Shown in pieces: positions 1 through 7,993 of a stretch of 64,000 nucleotides of DNA. The translations under genes and the position numbers were made by a program. The first letter of the stretch is position 1; the number at the start of each line of letters is the position of its first letter. Source of the stretch: Bin5 sp034422415 (GTDB lineage Bacteria > Chloroflexota > Anaerolineae > Caldilineales > Caldilineaceae); the NCBI GenBank assembly GCA_965202955.1, contig OZ241871.1, forward strand, positions 3,348,001 to 3,412,000, written 5' to 3'. The notes beneath the pieces are model-generated. The model searched no databases. It worked only from the letters and a program-made list of their open reading frames with translations, and was not told the origin of the DNA.

Positions 1-543
1 ATTCAATGTGCGACCAATCTTCGCTTCGCTCTCGTCGCTGATCGCCATGTCCCGGTTCTTGAGCAACTTGTGGCTGCCCACACAGAACGACAGTGGCCCC
101 ATCTCAAGCGGTACCGGCTGAAGCGGAATCCACGCGGTCACCGTGTTGTCACTTGCCAGCGGCCAGTAGAACTGGTCCGCATGCCACGGCGTAAAGCCGC
201 CCCCCGGCTCTTTGTACAATGCCTGATCGTGATAGATCCTCACGCCGTCCACGCCCATCAGTTCTGCCGCGATCTTGCCCAGCCTCCTGCAGAGCACAAA
301 CTCCTTCACCGTCTCGCTGTGCTCCCACAGATTCGTGATTTGCAGAAACGCCTTGCCGTAGGTATTCCGTCTTTCAATTGGCTGAGTCTGCCGGTTCAAT
401 TCCTGGACCAGGCGCGTAAACTCCGCGCCGTAGGTCTCCAGCACCGCTGGCGACAGCACATCGGGCAGTTTGACGAAGCCGTCGCGTCGAAAGCTGGCGA
501 TCTGCTCATCCGTCAATGGATACTCTTCCCTGAGCTCATCCAC
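1..543 (-). CDS. Phytanoyl-CoA dioxygenase (PhyH) family protein, 3' part outside the window
   Basis: The reading frame is open from a GTG at 543 to the window edge (181 residues, C-terminus missing). It resembles the PhyH family of non-heme Fe(II)/2-oxoglutarate dioxygenases. An N-terminal segment of the type 'ey.lt.eqi..f..dGFvkl' is followed near residues 120-124 by WHADQ, the H-x-D half of the 2-His-1-Asp iron triad (H121, D123), and then GPLSFCVGSHK (149-159). The distal His and the 2-oxoglutarate-binding Arg would lie beyond the edge. GGAGGG ends 9 bases before the GTG and decides the start. The substrate is unknown: the family includes many small-molecule hydroxylases besides phytanoyl-CoA hydroxylase. 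Confidence 0.85.
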   Translation of the reverse strand, partial: MDELREEYPLTDEQIASFRRDGFVKLPDVLSPAVLETYGAEFTRLVQELNRQTQPIERRNTYGKAFLQITNLWEHSETVKEFVLCRRLGKIAAELMGVDGVRIYHDQALYKEPGGGFTPWHADQFYWPLASDNTVTAWIPLQPVPLEMGPLSFCVGSHKLLKNRDMAISDESEAKIGRTLN

Positions 544-868
544 GCCCCCCAGCCCTCCACTTCTTCGAATGTTAGCGATCGAGGCTTCGCAACCGGCGAC
601 GGAGGCCCTCCACGACGCGAGAGCGCGCTTGTCCCTCCCTAGTATACTCGAATCGGCCGCAATTGGCATCCGGTCGAATACACATTTCCGATTGTGATTC
701 ACGACCAATCTGTGGTTAAATGCGCTGTTGCTTCACCGTTTTTCGCCCGCCAGATCCGTCCACGTACCAGTCCTGGTTGTCGACAGGAGAATACGTCCCA
801 AGCGTGTGTCTTCCGCGCTTCAGCGCTTCCCGTGCGCGGCCGAAAGCTCAGTCCCAAAGAGGAGTCCA
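544..868. other. Divergent intergenic region between the PhyH gene and folKP
   Basis: No convincing gene is seen in these 325 bases. The octamer AGTATACT at 641-648 is its own reverse complement, so it offers a TATACT -10 hexamer on both strands. I could not find a good -35 at 16-18 bases on either side. The region presumably holds both divergent promoters. Confidence 0.4.
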
Positions 869-2260
869 GTGACGAACACAGTCTACATCGCCCTGGGCGG
901 CAACATCGGTGACCGGGTCGCGTTCATTCACGCAGCCCTGGACGCATTGAACGCCTATGTCTCGGTCGAGGAAACCTCCCACCTCTACGAGACGCAACCG
1001 ATGCACGTGACCGACCAGCCGCTCTTCCTCAACGCCGTTTGCCGCGGAGCCACTAACCTGACTCCGTCGGACCTTCTGCGCGCGCTCAAGCGGACCGAAG
1101 ACGGGCTTGGCCGCACCAAGACGGTCCGTTACGGTCCCCGCAACGTCGACCTGGACATCCTCTTCTACAATGAAGCCGTCGTCGATACGCCCAGCCTGAC
1201 GATTCCCCACATTCGCATTCCCGAACGGGACTTTGTTCTGGCTCCACTGCTGGACCTGGAGCCGGGCCTGCGGCATCCCCGCCTGGACCTTACTGTCCGC
1301 CAACTGTGGGACCGGCTTGAAGTGCCATTACCGCCGCGGGTGATGCCGCTCGGTGACAACGTTTGGCACTGGAGTCAAGCCGCGCGCGTGATGGCCATTT
1401 TTAACATGACGCCCGACTCTTTTTCCGGCGACGGTCTGGGAGGAGCGCCCGACCCGCTCGCCGCGGCCTGCACGCTTGCGCGACAGTTCGCCGCCGCTGG
1501 CGCTGACGCGATCGACGTCGGCGGCTATTCCACCCGGCCCGGCCATGCCGATATTCCGATCGAAGAGGAGATCAGGCGTGTGGCGCCGGTCATCAGCGCC
1601 CTGCGAAGCGAGCTTGATCTGCCCCTTTCCATCGACACCTTTCGCGTCGAAGTCGCAGAGGCCGCGCTCGACGCCGGCGCCGTCTGGCTCAACGATGTCT
1701 CCGGCCTGCGCGCTGCTGGCAGCCCGCGGGAAGCCAACTTTCAACCTTTGCCCGCCATTGCCGCACTGGCAGCCAGGCGCCGCGTTCCTCTCGTTCTTAT
1801 GGACAACCGCGCGCCGCTCCACGTCGACAACCGAGAGCGAGACGCACAGAACGAAACACCCTCTACAGACATCGTTGCAGACGTGCGCCGACAGCTGGAC
1901 CGTGCGCTCGACCTGGCCCGCCGCGCCGGCGTCGCCCGCTGGCATAGAGTCATCGACCCCGGCATCGGCTTCGGCAAGTCCGTATCGCAGCACGCGGCGC
2001 TCATCCGCCGCCTCAGTGAGCTGACTGCACTGGGCTACCCGCTCCTGTTCGGCGCCTCCCGCAAGGGCTTCCTGGGCAAGCTGGCCGCCGGCGCGCCGGT
2101 TGAGGAGCGGCTCGCCGCCACGATTGCCGCAAACGTTCTCGCCGTCGAACGCGGCGCGCGCATTGTGCGCGTTCACGACGTGCGCGAAAATGTGCAGGCG
2201 CTGCGCGTCGCCAATGCAATTCTGGCGGACACATCGGAACGCGCGCTGCCCCTCAGTTGA
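869..2260 (+). CDS. folKP: Bifunctional HPPK-DHPS (folK-folP fusion), folate biosynthesis
   Basis: A 463-residue protein joins 6-hydroxymethyl-7,8-dihydropterin pyrophosphokinase (about 1-160) to dihydropteroate synthase (about 185-455), so two successive steps of cytosolic folate synthesis sit on one chain. HPPK signs are LGGNIGDR near the N-terminus and RYGPRNVDLDILFY. DHPS signs are NMTPDSFSGDG, DVGGYSTRPG, SIDTFR, NDVSG, IDPGIGFGKS, LFGASRKGFLG and RIVRVHDV. The GTG at 869 is chosen because AAAGAGGAG lies just before it and HPPK begins immediately with MTNTVYIALGGNIG; the frame extends upstream but that part has no family similarity. The next gene follows after 22 bases, suggesting cotranscription with sirC-like and cobA genes. 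Confidence 0.96.
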   Translation: MTNTVYIALGGNIGDRVAFIHAALDALNAYVSVEETSHLYETQPMHVTDQPLFLNAVCRGATNLTPSDLLRALKRTEDGLGRTKTVRYGPRNVDLDILFYNEAVVDTPSLTIPHIRIPERDFVLAPLLDLEPGLRHPRLDLTVRQLWDRLEVPLPPRVMPLGDNVWHWSQAARVMAIFNMTPDSFSGDGLGGAPDPLAAACTLARQFAAAGADAIDVGGYSTRPGHADIPIEEEIRRVAPVISALRSELDLPLSIDTFRVEVAEAALDAGAVWLNDVSGLRAAGSPREANFQPLPAIAALAARRRVPLVLMDNRAPLHVDNRERDAQNETPSTDIVADVRRQLDRALDLARRAGVARWHRVIDPGIGFGKSVSQHAALIRRLSELTALGYPLLFGASRKGFLGKLAAGAPVEERLAATIAANVLAVERGARIVRVHDVRENVQALRVANAILADTSERALPLS

Positions 2261-2282
2261 CAGCTGCAAGGAACGGTACCCC

Positions 2283-2738
2283 ATGCGATTCCCTCTCACC
2301 ATCACAGACCTGCGCGGAGGCATAGCCGTGGTTGTCGGCGGCGGCGTTGTCGGTGAACGAAAAGTGCGCAGCCTGCTCTCAGCCGGCGTGCCCGTATGCC
2401 TGATCAGCCCGACCGCAACCGAACAGTTGCAGGCTTGGGCCGCTGGCAACAAGATCGCCTGGGAGCAAAGGACCTTCCGCGAGGGAGACCTCGACGGCGC
2501 CGGGTTGGTCTTCGCCGCCACGAACGTGCGCGCCGTCAACCGCAATATCGCGCAGGCCGCCCGCGATCTCGGCCTGCTCGTGAACGTCGCCGACGCACCT
2601 GCCGAGGGGAACTTCCACTCGCCCGCCGTCCACCGCAGCGGCGACCTGATCGTTTCAGTCAGCACAGTTTCAGGGCGCCCGCGGCAGGCCACTACAGCCC
2701 GCGACAAGATCGCCGCGCTGCTGGCGTCCGATTCGTGA
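2283..2738 (+). CDS. Precorrin-2 dehydrogenase (siroheme synthase N-terminal domain, SirC/Met8-like)
   Basis: A 151-residue NAD-binding protein equivalent to the N-terminal domain of CysG. It should oxidise precorrin-2 to sirohydrochlorin. The Rossmann nucleotide motif VVVGGGVVGERKVRSLLSAG is at about 15-34, followed by FAATN and later SVSTVSGRPRQATTARDKI, the region that in CysG homologues is S/TVSTGGxSP...R. It lacks the long C-terminal part seen in Met8, so whether it also chelates iron is open. The ATG at 2283 follows AAGGAA. The uroporphyrinogen-III methyltransferase gene lies 34 bases downstream, so the CysG activities are split over two genes here. Confidence 0.88.
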   Translation: MRFPLTITDLRGGIAVVVGGGVVGERKVRSLLSAGVPVCLISPTATEQLQAWAAGNKIAWEQRTFREGDLDGAGLVFAATNVRAVNRNIAQAARDLGLLVNVADAPAEGNFHSPAVHRSGDLIVSVSTVSGRPRQATTARDKIAALLASDS

Positions 2739-2772
2739 CTCGGTACTGTCCCGCAAGCAGTGAGGAGCGGCC

Positions 2773-3564
2773 ATGACAGGAAAAGCTTTCCTTGTGGGCG
2801 CCGGACCGGGCCGAGCCGACCTGATCAGTGTACGCGGCCTGTCGCTTCTGCGCGCCGCCGACGTCGTCATCTACGATCGCCTGATCGCCCGCGAGCTTCT
2901 GCAGGATACCCGTCCGCAGGCGGAGCGCATCTTCGTCGGCAAGCAAGGCCACAGGCCCAGCACGATGCCCCAGAACGAGATCAACGCCCTCCTGGTCAAC
3001 CGTGTGCGTGCCGGGTTACATGTCGTGCGACTCAAAGGCGGAGACGGCTTTGTCTTCGGTCGCGGCGGCGAAGAGTGCCTGGCGCTTGCAGCCGCCGGCC
3101 TTCCCTTTGAAGTTGTGCCCGGTGTCAGCGCCGCCATCGCCGCGCCCGCCTACGCCGGCATCCCCGTAACCCACCGCGACCTGGCGAGCGCATTCGTCGT
3201 TGTCACCGGCAACGAAGATCCAGCCAAGGAGGAAACGTCGGTCGATTGGTCGCAGATGGCGCAACTGCCCACCCTTGTCATCATGATGGGCGCGCGGCGG
3301 GCGAGCAGTATCTGCGCTGCACTGCTCAGGCATGGCCGCGATCCAGACTCTCCCGCCGCCGCAATTGGCAGCGCGACCACACGGCAACAGCGCGTCGCCT
3401 GCTCGACCCTGGCAGGCCTGCCGCAGGCGATGGCGCGCACACAGATTCACGCGCCCGCCGTCCTCGTCTTCGGCGATGTCGTCACCTTGCGTGACCGGCT
3501 CGACTGGTTCTCGCCCGGTGAAGGCGGCGCAGGTTTCGTCCGGATGGAGCGGCCAGTCCCCTAG
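2773..3564 (+). CDS. cobA: Uroporphyrinogen-III C-methyltransferase (SUMT)
   Basis: A 263-residue SAM-dependent tetrapyrrole methylase that converts uroporphyrinogen III to precorrin-2, the substrate of the dehydrogenase encoded just upstream. Family motifs are FLVGAGPGRADLISVRG at the N-terminus, VVIYDRL, VRLKGGDGFVFGRGGEE (about 85-101), VVPGVSAAIAAPAYAGIPVTHR and the late LVFGDVV. AGGAG lies about 8 bases before the ATG. Length matches single-domain CobA/SUMT enzymes. The pathway leads to siroheme or onward to B12; the iron-inserting chelatase is not recognisable in this window. Confidence 0.95.
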   Translation: MTGKAFLVGAGPGRADLISVRGLSLLRAADVVIYDRLIARELLQDTRPQAERIFVGKQGHRPSTMPQNEINALLVNRVRAGLHVVRLKGGDGFVFGRGGEECLALAAAGLPFEVVPGVSAAIAAPAYAGIPVTHRDLASAFVVVTGNEDPAKEETSVDWSQMAQLPTLVIMMGARRASSICAALLRHGRDPDSPAAAIGSATTRQQRVACSTLAGLPQAMARTQIHAPAVLVFGDVVTLRDRLDWFSPGEGGAGFVRMERPVP

Positions 3565-3629
3565 TTCCCAGCTGGGCAGGAGCGCGGCACGCGACCCCAG
3601 ACAGTCCACCCGTCAGACAGGACAAGAAA

Positions 3630-3660
3630 GCCGGACATCTCTGTCACCGAGATGTCCGGC
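3630..3660 (-). terminator. Intrinsic terminator for nadC-nadA
   Basis: A perfect 12-bp stem (GCCGGACATCTC paired with GAGATGTCCGGC) encloses a 7-base loop. Read on the minus strand, it follows the nadA stop by about 50 bases and is succeeded by CTTTCTTG, a T-rich tail. On the plus strand there is no T-run, so termination of cobA by the same hairpin is possible but less supported. Confidence 0.8.
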
Positions 3661-3713
3661 GCGTGATTCCGCTCCGATAGACTATTTGCGGCCGACCTGC
3701 ATCAGGCAGGCAA

Positions 3714-4847
3714 CTACCCAATCTCGACCATCCGCTGCACCGAACGCGCCGCCCTGACCAGAATCTCCTCCGGCACTCTGATCTCATACTGCATCTTCTC
3801 CAGGGCAGCCAGCGTATCTTCCATCGTGATCTGACTCATGTGGGGGCAGCGCACCGAGCAAAGCCGCAGCATCTCCTTGTCTGGGTTCGCGCCGATGATG
3901 TTGTCGCCCATCGAGCACTCGGTCAGCAGCAGATAGCGCGGCGCCTCCGTCTCCTCCACGTAGCGGATCATCGAGGTTGTGCTGCCGGTAAAATCAGACG
4001 CAGCCACCACCTCCGGGCTGCACTCCGGGTGCGCGACAATCGAGACATCGGGGTACTGCTCCCGCACATTCTCAATATCCTGCACGGTGAACTTCTCGTG
4101 GACCTCGCAGCGCCCGTGCCAGCCGATCAGGTCAAAAGGTTCGATCCCGAGGGGGATGATCGGATGGCCCGTCTCTGCGTCGAGTGTTTGCGGCTCGGAC
4201 GGGTCGCCGTTTAGAGACTCCCCGCCCATGTCGCGGGGAAAGATGATCTGCTTGCCCGTCTCTTGCGCCACGTTCCTCGCCAGATACTCGTCGGGAATAA
4301 AGATGACCCGATCCGAATCCAGGGAGTTGACCACCGCGACCGCATTGCCGCTCGTGCAACAGACATCGGTCTCGGCTTTGACGTCAGCATAGGTATTCAC
4401 GTAGGTGACCACCGGCACGCCGGGGTACTGCGCCTTGAGGCGCTGCACGTCCTCCCCTGTGATGCTGGCTGCCAGCGAGCAACCTGCCTTCTCCGCCGGC
4501 AGCAGGACCGTCTTGTCAGGGCTGAGTATCTTTGCCGTCTCAGCCATGAACTCGACCCCGCAAAATACGATTACATCCTTATCAGTCTGTGCCGCCATCC
4601 GGCTCAGGTAGAGCGAGTCGCCGACAAAATCGGGGATCGAATGGAAGAGCGCTGCTTCCATGTAGTTGTGGCCGAGAATGACGGCATTCCGTTCCTTCTT
4701 CAGGCGGTTGATCTGCACGGCCAGATCGGCCTTGATGTGTAACTCAACATCCGGCGCCACATTGTACAGCTTGCGCGCAAGAGCCTCGTACATCAGCCCG
4801 GCATCCGTGATCTCTGCCAGGGGTGTTGCTATGGTTGCCGTTGTCAT
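3714..4847 (-). CDS. nadA: Quinolinate synthase A (4Fe-4S), de novo NAD synthesis
   Basis: A 377-residue NadA that condenses iminoaspartate with dihydroxyacetone phosphate to quinolinate. Visible family signatures are VILGHNYMEAALFHSIPDFVGDSL, FCGVEFMAETAKIL, HPECSPEVV and CSVRCPHM; the cysteines in the last three stretches are where the three [4Fe-4S] ligands of NadA lie. The ATG at 4847 is preferred because GAGG stands 8 bases before it; an in-frame GTG at 4856 would add three residues. It lies 55 bases downstream of nadC on the same strand, so the two consecutive enzymes of the pathway form an operon ending at the hairpin at 3630-3660. L-aspartate oxidase (nadB) is not in the window. Confidence 0.96.
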   Translation of the reverse strand: MTTATIATPLAEITDAGLMYEALARKLYNVAPDVELHIKADLAVQINRLKKERNAVILGHNYMEAALFHSIPDFVGDSLYLSRMAAQTDKDVIVFCGVEFMAETAKILSPDKTVLLPAEKAGCSLAASITGEDVQRLKAQYPGVPVVTYVNTYADVKAETDVCCTSGNAVAVVNSLDSDRVIFIPDEYLARNVAQETGKQIIFPRDMGGESLNGDPSEPQTLDAETGHPIIPLGIEPFDLIGWHGRCEVHEKFTVQDIENVREQYPDVSIVAHPECSPEVVAASDFTGSTTSMIRYVEETEAPRYLLLTECSMGDNIIGANPDKEMLRLCSVRCPHMSQITMEDTLAALEKMQYEIRVPEEILVRAARSVQRMVEIG

Positions 4848-4902
4848 GGGCCGCACCTCATTCCAAATTGCAAGTCTCGTATCGACTTCTATCGCCGACC
4901 CG

Positions 4903-5784
4903 TCACTGAATCAGGTCGAAACTGATGTCCAGCGCCGGAACCGAGTGCGTAAGCGCGCCAACCGAGATCGAGTCAACGCCGGTGGCCGCGATCGCAGCCA
5001 CATTTTCCAGGTTCACGCCGCCGGAAGCTTCGAGGGGGGTACGGCCCCCCGCGATTCGAACCGCCTCGCCGATCTGTTCCGTCGTCATATTGTCGAGCAG
5101 AATCCTGTCCAGGTCGAGTGCGAGCGCCTCCTTCAACTGGTTCAAATCCGCGACCTCCACTTCAATCGGAACTCCGCAATAGCGGGCCCGCACCCGCTGC
5201 ACGGCAGGCGTGATTCCGCCCGCCGCAGCAATGTGATTGTCCTTTATCAGCGCCATATCGAACAGGCCAAAACGGTGATTCTCGCCCCCGCCCAGCGCCA
5301 CCGCCCGTTTATCAAAGAAACGCAGCCCCGGCGCCGTCTTGCGCGTATCCAGGATGACAGCGGCGCTCCCTTTTGCCGCCTCCACGTAACGCCTGGTTAT
5401 CGACGCAATGCCGGACATCCGCTGCAGGAAGTTTAACGCCACCCGCTCAGCAGTCAGCAAACGTTGCGCCCCCCCGATCGCCCGGGCGACGACCGTTCCC
5501 GCCTCAACCGATTCACCTTCCTCCACATACGCGAAAAACTGAACCGCCACCGATTCCTTCTCTGAACTACACCCACTGCCCGGCGAAAACTCCTCCTCCA
5601 GCACCCGATAGACAAGCTCGACAATTTCCAGGCCGGCAATTGCTCCGGGCGCTTTCGCCAAAAACAGGCCCTCTGCCTCCATATCCGGCGGGATAGTCGC
5701 CAGCGATGTTACGTCACCGTCCCCAATGTCCTCCTTCAGCGCAAAAAGTATGGCAGGCCTGGCCTTTTCGACGATTCTCTCCAT
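4903..5784 (-). CDS. nadC: Nicotinate-nucleotide pyrophosphorylase (quinolinate phosphoribosyltransferase)
   Basis: A 293-residue NadC that turns quinolinate and PRPP into nicotinate mononucleotide with CO2 release. The family core is clear: EDIGDGDVTS near the N-terminus, AERVALNFLQRMSGIAS, DTRKTAPGLR, GGGENHR, KDNH, EASGGV and SVGALTHS. GAAGGTG precedes the ATG at 5784. There is a short extra acidic/Ser-rich stretch around residues 68-78 compared with the minimal enzyme. It is the first gene of the nadC-nadA pair, diverging from the membrane-protein operon that begins at 6096. Confidence 0.96.
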   Translation of the reverse strand: MERIVEKARPAILFALKEDIGDGDVTSLATIPPDMEAEGLFLAKAPGAIAGLEIVELVYRVLEEEFSPGSGCSSEKESVAVQFFAYVEEGESVEAGTVVARAIGGAQRLLTAERVALNFLQRMSGIASITRRYVEAAKGSAAVILDTRKTAPGLRFFDKRAVALGGGENHRFGLFDMALIKDNHIAAAGGITPAVQRVRARYCGVPIEVEVADLNQLKEALALDLDRILLDNMTTEQIGEAVRIAGGRTPLEASGGVNLENVAAIAATGVDSISVGALTHSVPALDISFDLIQ

Positions 5785-6095
5785 CTTCGCACCTTCGGTG
5801 GAAAAACAGCCTTACCCATACGACACTGCACTCGGCCTTTGTGAGTCGGCGCTTTTCTCCGATGTCAAGTGGTTATCATCCGTAGAATACCATCGGCAGC
5901 TAAATCTTTCAAAACAAGCTGTCAAAAACCGGGCACGGTTCTCGCCTGGCCCCGAGCCATTGGGCCTCGAATATCCCGGCAGCTTTCTTGCATTGACTTC
6001 GCCCATTCCGCTCCGATTTCGGAACTGCTTTGCCCGCCCCTCGGATTCGGTTACACTGAAACGAAGGAGCAAATGTTCCGTATTGACCATATAGA
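5785..6095. other. Divergent intergenic region nadC / membrane-protein operon
   Basis: It contains the rightward promoter described at 6030-6057 and the 8-codon ORF at 6073. For nadC, the minus strand shows a consensus TTGACA (5868-5863), but the hexamer 17 bases further (CTCACA) is a poor -10, so the nadC promoter is only tentative. No other gene is supported. Confidence 0.45.
6030..6057 (+). promoter_or_regulatory. Predicted sigma70-type promoter of the 6096-9248 operon
   Basis: TTGCCC (6030-6035), 16-base spacer, TACACT (6052-6057). The predicted transcript start near 6064 would place the strong Shine-Dalgarno AAGGAG (6064-6069) at the very 5' end of the message. Confidence 0.45.
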
Positions 6096-6099
6096 ATGA
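6073..6099 (+). CDS. Possible 8-residue leader ORF coupled to the next gene
   Basis: ATG at 6073 encodes MFRIDHIE and stops at TGA 6097-6099, which overlaps the ATG (6096) of the following membrane-protein gene as ATGA. The only good Shine-Dalgarno (AAGGAG, 6064-6069) serves this mini-ORF; the ATG at 6096 has none of its own. Translational coupling is therefore plausible. The AAGGAG-to-ATG spacing of 3 bases is short, and no expression evidence exists. Confidence 0.3.
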   Translation: MFRIDHIE

Positions 6100-7217
6100 G
6101 CATGACGAAAGACACCATCGAGCGCGCTCTTGGGGCGGATGCCAGGGCCTCCTCTTTCGTTTCAGCGCACGCACCAGAAAGCGACACGCAAGCTTTTGCC
6201 GCCCTGCAACGAATCTCCGGTCTGAGCTTCGACTGGCTGGTGACGGCGCTGAGCGCAATATTTGTCGGCGGCCTCTATCTGGATGGCTGGGCGCACAATC
6301 ACGGTCGGGTTGACCAGTCATTCTTTACGCCCTGGCACGCTTTTTTCTACAGCGGCTATCTTCTCGTCGCCATCGCATTTGCCGGCGCCACGACTCTGAA
6401 AATGCTGCGCGGTTACCCTCTTACGCTGGCGATCCCAAACGGCTACCGCCTGACCGGCCTCGGTCTCTTTGTCTTCGCGGCCGGCGGCGCCGGCGACATG
6501 GTCTGGCATCAGCTCTTCGGCGTCGAGCGCGGCATAGAAGCGCTTTACAGTCCAACCCATATCCTGCTCGGACTCGGCATCGGCCTCGTCGTCGCCGGCC
6601 CGTTGCGGGCTGCCTGGACTCGGCATGACGATAACCCTTGCTGGCGCACGCTTGCGCCCGCAATCGGGTCTCTGGGACTCTTTCTCGCCAACCTTATTTT
6701 CTTTATGATGTTTTACTTCCCCGTGACTGTGCAGCTGGGAACGCCGGGAACGGGAGATGGCTACTTTCACAACGATGTAGGCAAAGCTGCCGGGCTGGCC
6801 GGAGCCATCCTCACCGCGGCCGCCCTGACTGGACCGCTCCTCCTGGCGCTGCGCCGCTGGCGGCTGCCCCTGGGCGCGGTGTCCACAGTCCTTGGTCTGG
6901 CCATCCTGGGCGCGACCATCATCGATTACGAACGTCCCCTCATGATCTGGCTGGCTCTCGGCATGGGCGCCGCCGCCCTCGTGATCGACTACCTGTCCTG
7001 GCGGGCCCATCCGCGCCTTAATCCGCAAACGATCCGCTGGCTCGCCCCCGCCATTCCTTTTCTCCTCTACATCGGCTACTACGCCGTACTCCTGCCAACC
7101 GCAGGCACAACCTGGTCCGTCCATCTGTGGACCAGCACAATCGTCATCCCCGCCTTGGCCTGTTGGCTGCTCAGTTTTCTCCTCCTGCCCCCACAGCATC
7201 CGGAGCCGGGCGCGTGA
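6096..7217 (+). CDS. Unknown polytopic membrane protein with multiple boundary histidines
   Basis: A 373-residue protein with roughly nine or ten hydrophobic segments and a 40-residue soluble N-terminus. I do not recognise the family. Seven histidines stand at or near predicted membrane boundaries: H67, H69, H81 (TPWHAFFY), H138 (MVWHQLFG), H155 (SPTHILLG), H225 (YFHND) and H343 (SVHLW). This spacing recalls heme- or metal-binding membrane proteins, but no known signature is present. It is the first gene of a tight operon: its TGA overlaps the GTG start of nnrE. No signal peptide is evident. Function unknown; a role in a membrane redox or metal process is only a suggestion. Confidence 0.7.
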   Translation: MSMTKDTIERALGADARASSFVSAHAPESDTQAFAALQRISGLSFDWLVTALSAIFVGGLYLDGWAHNHGRVDQSFFTPWHAFFYSGYLLVAIAFAGATTLKMLRGYPLTLAIPNGYRLTGLGLFVFAAGGAGDMVWHQLFGVERGIEALYSPTHILLGLGIGLVVAGPLRAAWTRHDDNPCWRTLAPAIGSLGLFLANLIFFMMFYFPVTVQLGTPGTGDGYFHNDVGKAAGLAGAILTAAALTGPLLLALRRWRLPLGAVSTVLGLAILGATIIDYERPLMIWLALGMGAAALVIDYLSWRAHPRLNPQTIRWLAPAIPFLLYIGYYAVLLPTAGTTWSVHLWTSTIVIPALACWLLSFLLLPPQHPEPGA

Positions 7218-7993
7218 ACCTGCCTGCGCTCACTTCCGACCAGATGCGCGCCGTCGACCGGCTCATGGTCGAAGAGTACGGCTTCCGGCCCGTGCAGATG
7301 ATGGAAAACGCCGGCCGCGAACTGGCGCGCTTGGCCAGAAAAATGCTGTCCGACGACGAGAACGGGGCCGCCGATGCGCTTCAGGACCGTCCCATCGTTG
7401 TCTTGGCCGGCCGCGGCAACAAAGGCGGCGGCGGACTGGCAGCGGCACGCCACCTGCTCAATTGGGGCGCATGGGTGCAGATCGTGCTCTCGCATTCGCT
7501 TAGCGATATTCCCCGATGCGAAATGCGCAAACAGCTGACCACGCTTCAGCGCATGGACGCGCCTCTCGCATGGGCCGAGGAAGGCTGGGAGCTTCCCCCC
7601 GCCGACCTCGTCATCGACGCTCTGATAGGCTACGGCCTGAAGGGACCCCCGCGCGGCCGCGTCGCCGATCTGATCCAGCTGGCGAACAGCAGCGTCGCGC
7701 CAATCCTCAGCCTCGACCTCCCCAGCGGCCTCGACGCCTCCAGCGGTCAGCTGTTCAGCCCGCACATTGCCGCCTCCGCGACCATGGCTCTGGCGCTGCC
7801 CAAGCTCGGGCTCCTCCAGCTCGAGGCACAGGCAGCCCGCGGCCAGCTCTTCCTCGCCGACATCGGCGTGCCTCCGGCGCTCTACGAACGCCTGGAACTG
7901 GATTTGCCGCCACTTTTCGCCGGCGATACGCTCCTGCCCCTGCAGACCGGGGACAATACTGCATGCTTGGAAGGCCTCGATGCCATTCATTGA
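7214..7993 (+). CDS. nnrE: NAD(P)H-hydrate epimerase (YjeF N-terminal domain only)
   Basis: A 259-residue YjeF_N protein, expected to epimerise damaged R-NAD(P)HX to the S form for repair. Motifs are LTSDQMRAVDRLMVEEYG at the N-terminus, MMENAGRELA, AGRGNKGGGGLAAARHL (65-81), the acidic VIDALIGYGLKGPPRG and LDLPSGLDASSGQ. The usual glycine loop is GxGNNGGDG; here the Asp is Gly73. The ADP-dependent dehydratase domain (NnrD) that is often fused to it is absent. The GTG at 7214 overlaps the upstream stop as GTGA; the frame extends further upstream inside the preceding gene but without family similarity. The next gene starts inside its last 14 bases. Confidence 0.88.
   Translation: MNLPALTSDQMRAVDRLMVEEYGFRPVQMMENAGRELARLARKMLSDDENGAADALQDRPIVVLAGRGNKGGGGLAAARHLLNWGAWVQIVLSHSLSDIPRCEMRKQLTTLQRMDAPLAWAEEGWELPPADLVIDALIGYGLKGPPRGRVADLIQLANSSVAPILSLDLPSGLDASSGQLFSPHIAASATMALALPKLGLLQLEAQAARGQLFLADIGVPPALYERLELDLPPLFAGDTLLPLQTGDNTACLEGLDAIH

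Noticed and set aside
1328..2707. Long open frame of 459 codons on the minus strand opposite folKP and the siroheme dehydrogenase gene
   Set aside because: It is antisense to two clear genes, has Arg/Ala-rich composition typical of shadow frames in GC-rich DNA and matches no family.
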